Shown piece after piece: positions 38,764 through 41,891 of a stretch of DNA of 41,891 nucleotides (its first letter is position 1; each line of letters begins with the position of its first letter). The stretch lies in assembly GCA_017538795.1 (NCBI GenBank), contig JAFYIE010000044.1, positions 1 to 41,891 on the forward strand, in the 5' to 3' direction. This DNA comes from Bacteroidales bacterium (GTDB taxonomy: Bacteria; Bacteroidota; Bacteroidia; Bacteroidales; F082). The position numbers and the translations under genes are program-made. The notes under the pieces are model-generated. The model saw only the letters and a program-made list of their open reading frames with translations, searched no databases and had not been told where the DNA came from.

Positions 38764-38880
38764 ATTTTTAAAATTTAAAACATAATACAATCCCATTTCG
38801 CCTCTATGCGAACACCCAATCCCATTTGTATTCTGTTTTACAATGCTTTTCAGTTATGGCTCAAATCGGCTACAAATATA
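38764..38880 (-). promoter_or_regulatory. Recurrent leader, copy B
   Basis: Minus-strand order: -7 box TATATTTG (38873-38880), GAGCCATAAC, AGCATTGTAAAACA, AATGGGATTGGG, hairpin TTCGC/GCGAA (38797-38812). The upstream ORF MGLGVRIEAKWDCIMF occupies 38775-38825. Closest to copies A and C in the first 80 nt. Confidence 0.8.
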
Positions 38881-38912
38881 CAATATTTTTTAAACAAACA
38901 ACAAAATTAATG

Positions 38913-38940
38913 CAAAAAAAAGACGGATAATTCCGTCTTT
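38913..38940 (-). terminator. Rho-independent terminator of lon
   Basis: Minus strand: AAAGACGGA, loop ATTA, TCCGTCTTT followed by T-tract (plus-strand A8 at 38913-38920). Separates lon from leader B. Confidence 0.9.
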
Positions 38941-38944
38941 ACTA

Positions 38945-38983
38945 TAAACTTTAAACTTAAAACTACTCTCAACTCTAAACTAA
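38945..38983. repeat. Degenerate heptamer tandem repeat
   Basis: Period-7 array between the lon stop and its terminator: TAAACTT, TAAACTT, AAAACTA, CTCTCAA, CTCTAAA, CTAAT. Same period as the arrays at 16487 and 21881, with a different unit. Confidence 0.6.
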
Positions 38984-41479
38984 TCAGGATTTGAATCCCG
39001 TAATTTTACGGTGCGAATCCACTAAAAACTTATTGTAATCCAACGCGTTAACCTCTTGCTCCTTCTCCAAGGCGAGGTCCAATACCTCGAGCATGTTGTC
39101 AACAAAATGGAACTGCAGGCCTTCGATGTATTCAGGCTTGATGTCCATGAAATCGCGCTCGTTGTCACGTGACAAAATGACATCTGTCACGGCGTTGCGC
39201 TTGGCTGCCAACATCTTCTCCTGAATGCCTCCAACCGGCAACACCCTGCCACGGAGCGTGATTTCACCTGTCATAGCGAGCTTGTCCTTGACACGACGCT
39301 GCGTGAATGCCGACGTTAACGCGGTCAGCATGGTGATGCCAGCTGAAGGACCGTCTTTAGGCGTAGCACCTTCCGGAACATGAATGTGAACATTCCATTC
39401 CTCAAACACTATCGGATTGATTTTCAACTCGTTGGCATGTGCTTTTATAAACTCGTATGCTATCGTTGCCGATTCCTTCATCACATCGCCGAGGTTACCT
39501 GTCATGTTAAGCTGACCATGTCCCCTGCTCAAGCTGACTTCAATCGACAAAATCTCTCCACCGACCGGTGTCCAAGCCAATCCGATGGCAACGCCAGGCA
39601 TCGTATGTTTCACCTCTTCCTCGTCGTGATGCATAGGCACGCCAAGGGCTTTCTTCAAATCTTCTTCAGTAACTTTCTTTTCGTAATCGCCGCCAATGAC
39701 AATAGCTTTCGCTTTCTTACGAATCACGTTAGCGATTTTGCGCTCCAGCGAACGGACGCCGGCCTCACGGGTGTAATCGTCAATGATTTTATAGACGATT
39801 TCTTCAGAAAACACTACATCTTTCGACTTCAAACCATGCTCCTTCAATTGCTTAGGAATCAAATGGCGCTTGGCAATCTCATATTTTTCCTCACGCAGAT
39901 AGCCGTTCAAATCGATGATTTCCATTCTGTCGCGCAAGGCCGGGTGGATGGTCTGGAGGTTATTTGCAGTGGCGATAAACATCACCTTCGAGAGGTCGTA
40001 ATCCAACTCGATGAAGTTATCGTTGAATGTGTTATTCTGTTCAGGATCAAGGATTTCGAGCAATGCAGCCTGCGGGTCTCCGTTGATGTTGTTGCCGCTC
40101 ACCTTGTCGATTTCGTCAAGCACAAAAACTGGGTTCGACGACTTCGCCTTCTTCAAATTTTGGATGATACGTCCAGGCATTGCACCAATATATGTCTTAC
40201 GATGTCCACGAAGCTCTGATTCGTCTCTAACGCCACCTAACGACATGCGTATATATTTGCGGCCCAACGCTTTAGCTATCGACTTACCCAGCGAAGTCTT
40301 ACCAACGCCTGGAGGTCCGACCAAGCACAAAATCGGGGCTTTCATGTCGTTTTTCAGCTTCAAAACAGCCAGATGTTCAACGATTCTGTCCTTGATTTTT
40401 TCAAGACCGAAATGGTCTTTGTCGAGCACTTTTTGAGCGTGTTCGAGGTCAAAATTATCCTTTGTATATTCGTTCCACGGCAGCTCTACCAGATATTCGA
40501 GATAATTATGCTGAACGCCGTAATCAGCGGCTTGAGGGTTCATTCTTTGCAGCTTCTGAAGCTCTTTGTCGAACACTTCTGCCACCTCTTTGCTCCATTT
40601 TTTCTTCGCAGCCTTCGCCTTCAAATCCTTCACATCCTGCTCGTTAGGCGTTCCGCCAAGCTCTTCCTGAATGGTTCTAAGTTGTTGATTCAGAAGATAT
40701 TCGCGCTGCTGCTTGTCGAGGTCGGTCTTCACCTTGCTCTGAATCTGCTGTTTCAAATCGACCATCTGCATCTCGTTGTTGAGAAGCTTCAACAATTCAT
40801 TTGCAAACTTAGTTATATCGTTGATTTCCAGCAGTTTCTGACGGTCTTCCATCTTCGCCACGAGGTTGCTTCCGATGAAGTTGACCATAAACCATGGACT
40901 CTCGATATTGCGAATGGCGAAAGTAGCCTCAAACGGCACCGCTCCCGACTTCTGCACTATCTGCATCGCCATATCCTTGATGCTCTGTATCAAAGCTTTG
41001 AACTGGCGGTCGCGTGGCACTGGTGAGCTATCGCCAAACGGGGTGATTCTGCCACGCAGATAAGGCTCTGTGGCAGTTAACTCCTCCAGCTTGAAGCGGC
41101 GTTTTCCCTGAATGATGACGGTGGTGTTTCCATCAGGCATCTGAAGCGTTTTCATCACCTGTGCTATGGTTCCGATCTCAAAAAGGTCGGCCTGCATCGG
41201 TTCCTCCACCTTTGCGTCGCGTTGGGTGATGACACCGATGTCCATACCTTTTTTATATGCGTCCTTCACAAGGCGGATGGTCTTGTTTCGACCGACAGTA
41301 ATCGGGATGACAACACCTGGAAACAGCACAGCGTTACGCAATGCCATAATTGGCAGTTCCTCAGGCAGTTGCGCGTCGATCATGCGTTTCTCGTCTTCCG
41401 GCGAAAAAAGCGGAATGTATTCTGTATCAGCCTCAATGATGTCGCTGAAGATTATATCGTGGTTGACTTGATTATCCAT
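38984..41479 (-). CDS. lon: ATP-dependent protease Lon
   Basis: 831 residues. N-terminal LON substrate-binding domain ([20 protein letters not shown]), AAA+ domain with Walker [10 protein letters not shown] (about 384-392) and Walker [10 protein letters not shown], and C-terminal protease domain with catalytic Ser in PKDGPSAG (about 711) and Lys in [12 protein letters not shown] (about 753). Degrades misfolded and regulatory proteins in the cytoplasm. Length is normal. Transcribed alone: terminators lie on both sides. No TAnnTTTG box is visible in the 40 nt upstream that precede the rpmE2 terminator, so its promoter is unclear. Confidence 0.98.
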   Translation of the reverse strand: MDNQVNHDIIFSDIIEADTEYIPLFSPEDEKRMIDAQLPEELPIMALRNAVLFPGVVIPITVGRNKTIRLVKDAYKKGMDIGVITQRDAKVEEPMQADLFEIGTIAQVMKTLQMPDGNTTVIIQGKRRFKLEELTATEPYLRGRITPFGDSSPVPRDRQFKALIQSIKDMAMQIVQKSGAVPFEATFAIRNIESPWFMVNFIGSNLVAKMEDRQKLLEINDITKFANELLKLLNNEMQMVDLKQQIQSKVKTDLDKQQREYLLNQQLRTIQEELGGTPNEQDVKDLKAKAAKKKWSKEVAEVFDKELQKLQRMNPQAADYGVQHNYLEYLVELPWNEYTKDNFDLEHAQKVLDKDHFGLEKIKDRIVEHLAVLKLKNDMKAPILCLVGPPGVGKTSLGKSIAKALGRKYIRMSLGGVRDESELRGHRKTYIGAMPGRIIQNLKKAKSSNPVFVLDEIDKVSGNNINGDPQAALLEILDPEQNNTFNDNFIELDYDLSKVMFIATANNLQTIHPALRDRMEIIDLNGYLREEKYEIAKRHLIPKQLKEHGLKSKDVVFSEEIVYKIIDDYTREAGVRSLERKIANVIRKKAKAIVIGGDYEKKVTEEDLKKALGVPMHHDEEEVKHTMPGVAIGLAWTPVGGEILSIEVSLSRGHGQLNMTGNLGDVMKESATIAYEFIKAHANELKINPIVFEEWNVHIHVPEGATPKDGPSAGITMLTALTSAFTQRRVKDKLAMTGEITLRGRVLPVGGIQEKMLAAKRNAVTDVILSRDNERDFMDIKPEYIEGLQFHFVDNMLEVLDLALEKEQEVNALDYNKFLVDSHRKITGFKS

Positions 41480-41536
41480 AAAAATGTTTTTTCCGAGAGG
41501 TCTCTATCAAAAATCGTGCCAGAAGTTTTTGTCACG

Positions 41537-41565
41537 AAAAAGCCCTTGTCAAGACTGACAAGGGC
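41537..41565 (-). terminator. Rho-independent terminator of rpmE2
   Basis: Minus strand: GCCCTTGTC, loop AGTCTT, GACAAGGGC, then T5. Nine perfect base pairs. Confidence 0.92.
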
Positions 41566-41605
41566 AAAACTTCATTATGAAAAATTTAACAAACCTATTC
41601 TTGGA

Positions 41606-41872
41606 TTATTTCTTTTTTGCATCCTGGAATTTTTTGTACTTGTTGTTGAATTTATCAACGCGACCTGCTGTGTCAACAAGTTTCATCTTACCAGTGTAGA
41701 ATGGGTGTGATGTGTTTGAAATTTCAAGTTTCACCAATGGATACTCATTGCCGTCTTCCCAAACGATAGTGTCCTTTGTATTGATGGTGGAACGTGACAT
41801 GAATGCTTGGTCGTTTGACATGTCTTTAAACACGACCAGTCTGTAATTCTTTGGATGTATGTCTTTTTTCAT
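41606..41872 (-). CDS. rpmE2: 50S ribosomal protein L31 type B
   Basis: 88 residues ([20 protein letters not shown]..., [20 protein letters not shown]). The CxxC zinc motif of type A L31 is absent, so this is the zinc-independent paralogue form; in Bacteroidota it is often the only L31. The start is complete and the upstream promoter lies outside the window. Confidence 0.96.
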   Translation of the reverse strand: MKKDIHPKNYRLVVFKDMSNDQAFMSRSTINTKDTIVWEDGNEYPLVKLEISNTSHPFYTGKMKLVDTAGRVDKFNNKYKKFQDAKKK

Positions 41873-41891
41873 TGCTGTATAATTTTCTTTC

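Overview
The window looks like a chromosomal segment of a Bacteroidales (Bacteroidota) bacterium. Most transcription units start behind the Bacteroidota-type -7 box TAnnTTTG and almost none use a Shine-Dalgarno site. The protein set also fits: NADP-type glutamate dehydrogenase, a DUF4301 protein, YitT, an ORF6N protein, a lipoprotein fucosidase, type B L31, and several Bacteroidales-style dispersed repeats. I cannot name the species. I see no tRNA, rRNA, CRISPR array, integrase or classical insertion sequence.

Layout. 1-553: 5' part of gdhA. 5221-686: probable guaA / YitT / binding-protein / MORN-lipoprotein operon. 5326-8032: Lys-rich anchored protein, then an SPFH (band 7) gene followed by a PH-like membrane protein, a small ribbon-helix-helix protein and a small membrane protein. 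8154-9821: idi and ychF. 9849-14372: accessory stretch with a dispersed repeat, an LRR protein fused to a DEDDh exonuclease, a five-hairpin non-coding array and a frameshifted DUF1016 (YhcG-type) nuclease gene. 14507-16482: rpsA. 16487-20288: small accessory genes (GNAT, a toxin-like gene, a lipoprotein, a P-loop-like gene, a RelE/ParE pair, TfoX-like). 20300-24052: GH29 fucosidase, ferritin, DUF4301. 24092-30063: AT-rich defence region with a KAP NTPase, a BglI-like restriction-modification pair, a BECR-fold nuclease-like gene and a toxin-antitoxin pair. 33463-30257: thrS-infC-rpmI-rplT. 33543-37270: peptide-binding lipoprotein, an unknown gene and an InlB-repeat lipoprotein. 37413-38880: ORF6N gene with non-coding neighbours. 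38984-41872: lon and rpmE2.

The most unusual signal is a recurring non-coding module. Four copies of one 5' leader (promoter, a block around ATCGTAAAAC, a GGGATTGGG-like block, then a short hairpin) lie at 17511-17630 (minus), 27790-27924 (plus), 37413-37510 (plus) and 38764-38880 (minus). Three precede unrelated accessory genes: a toxin-like gene, a BECR-like nuclease gene and an ORF6N/PLD-like gene. One precedes no gene. Three of those leaders carry a 15-16-residue upstream ORF. At three loci a strong promoter of the form TTGACAAA...TTGTAT(C/T)TTTGCA drives a short structured RNA, ending in a hairpin terminator, that points back at the leader-gene unit (16964-17035, 28349-28445, 37520-37641). 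At 37413-37655 leader and small RNA face each other with no gene between, as an empty version of the module would.

The conserved genes have conventional roles: purine synthesis, isoprenoid precursor isomerisation, translation, proteolysis and iron storage. The translation operon adds two regulatory oddities: an infC that seems to start at AUA behind a clear Shine-Dalgarno site, and a 45-nt hairpin just before rplT that could be an L20 autoregulatory site. All assignments rest on reading the sequence and recalled family features; no database search was run.
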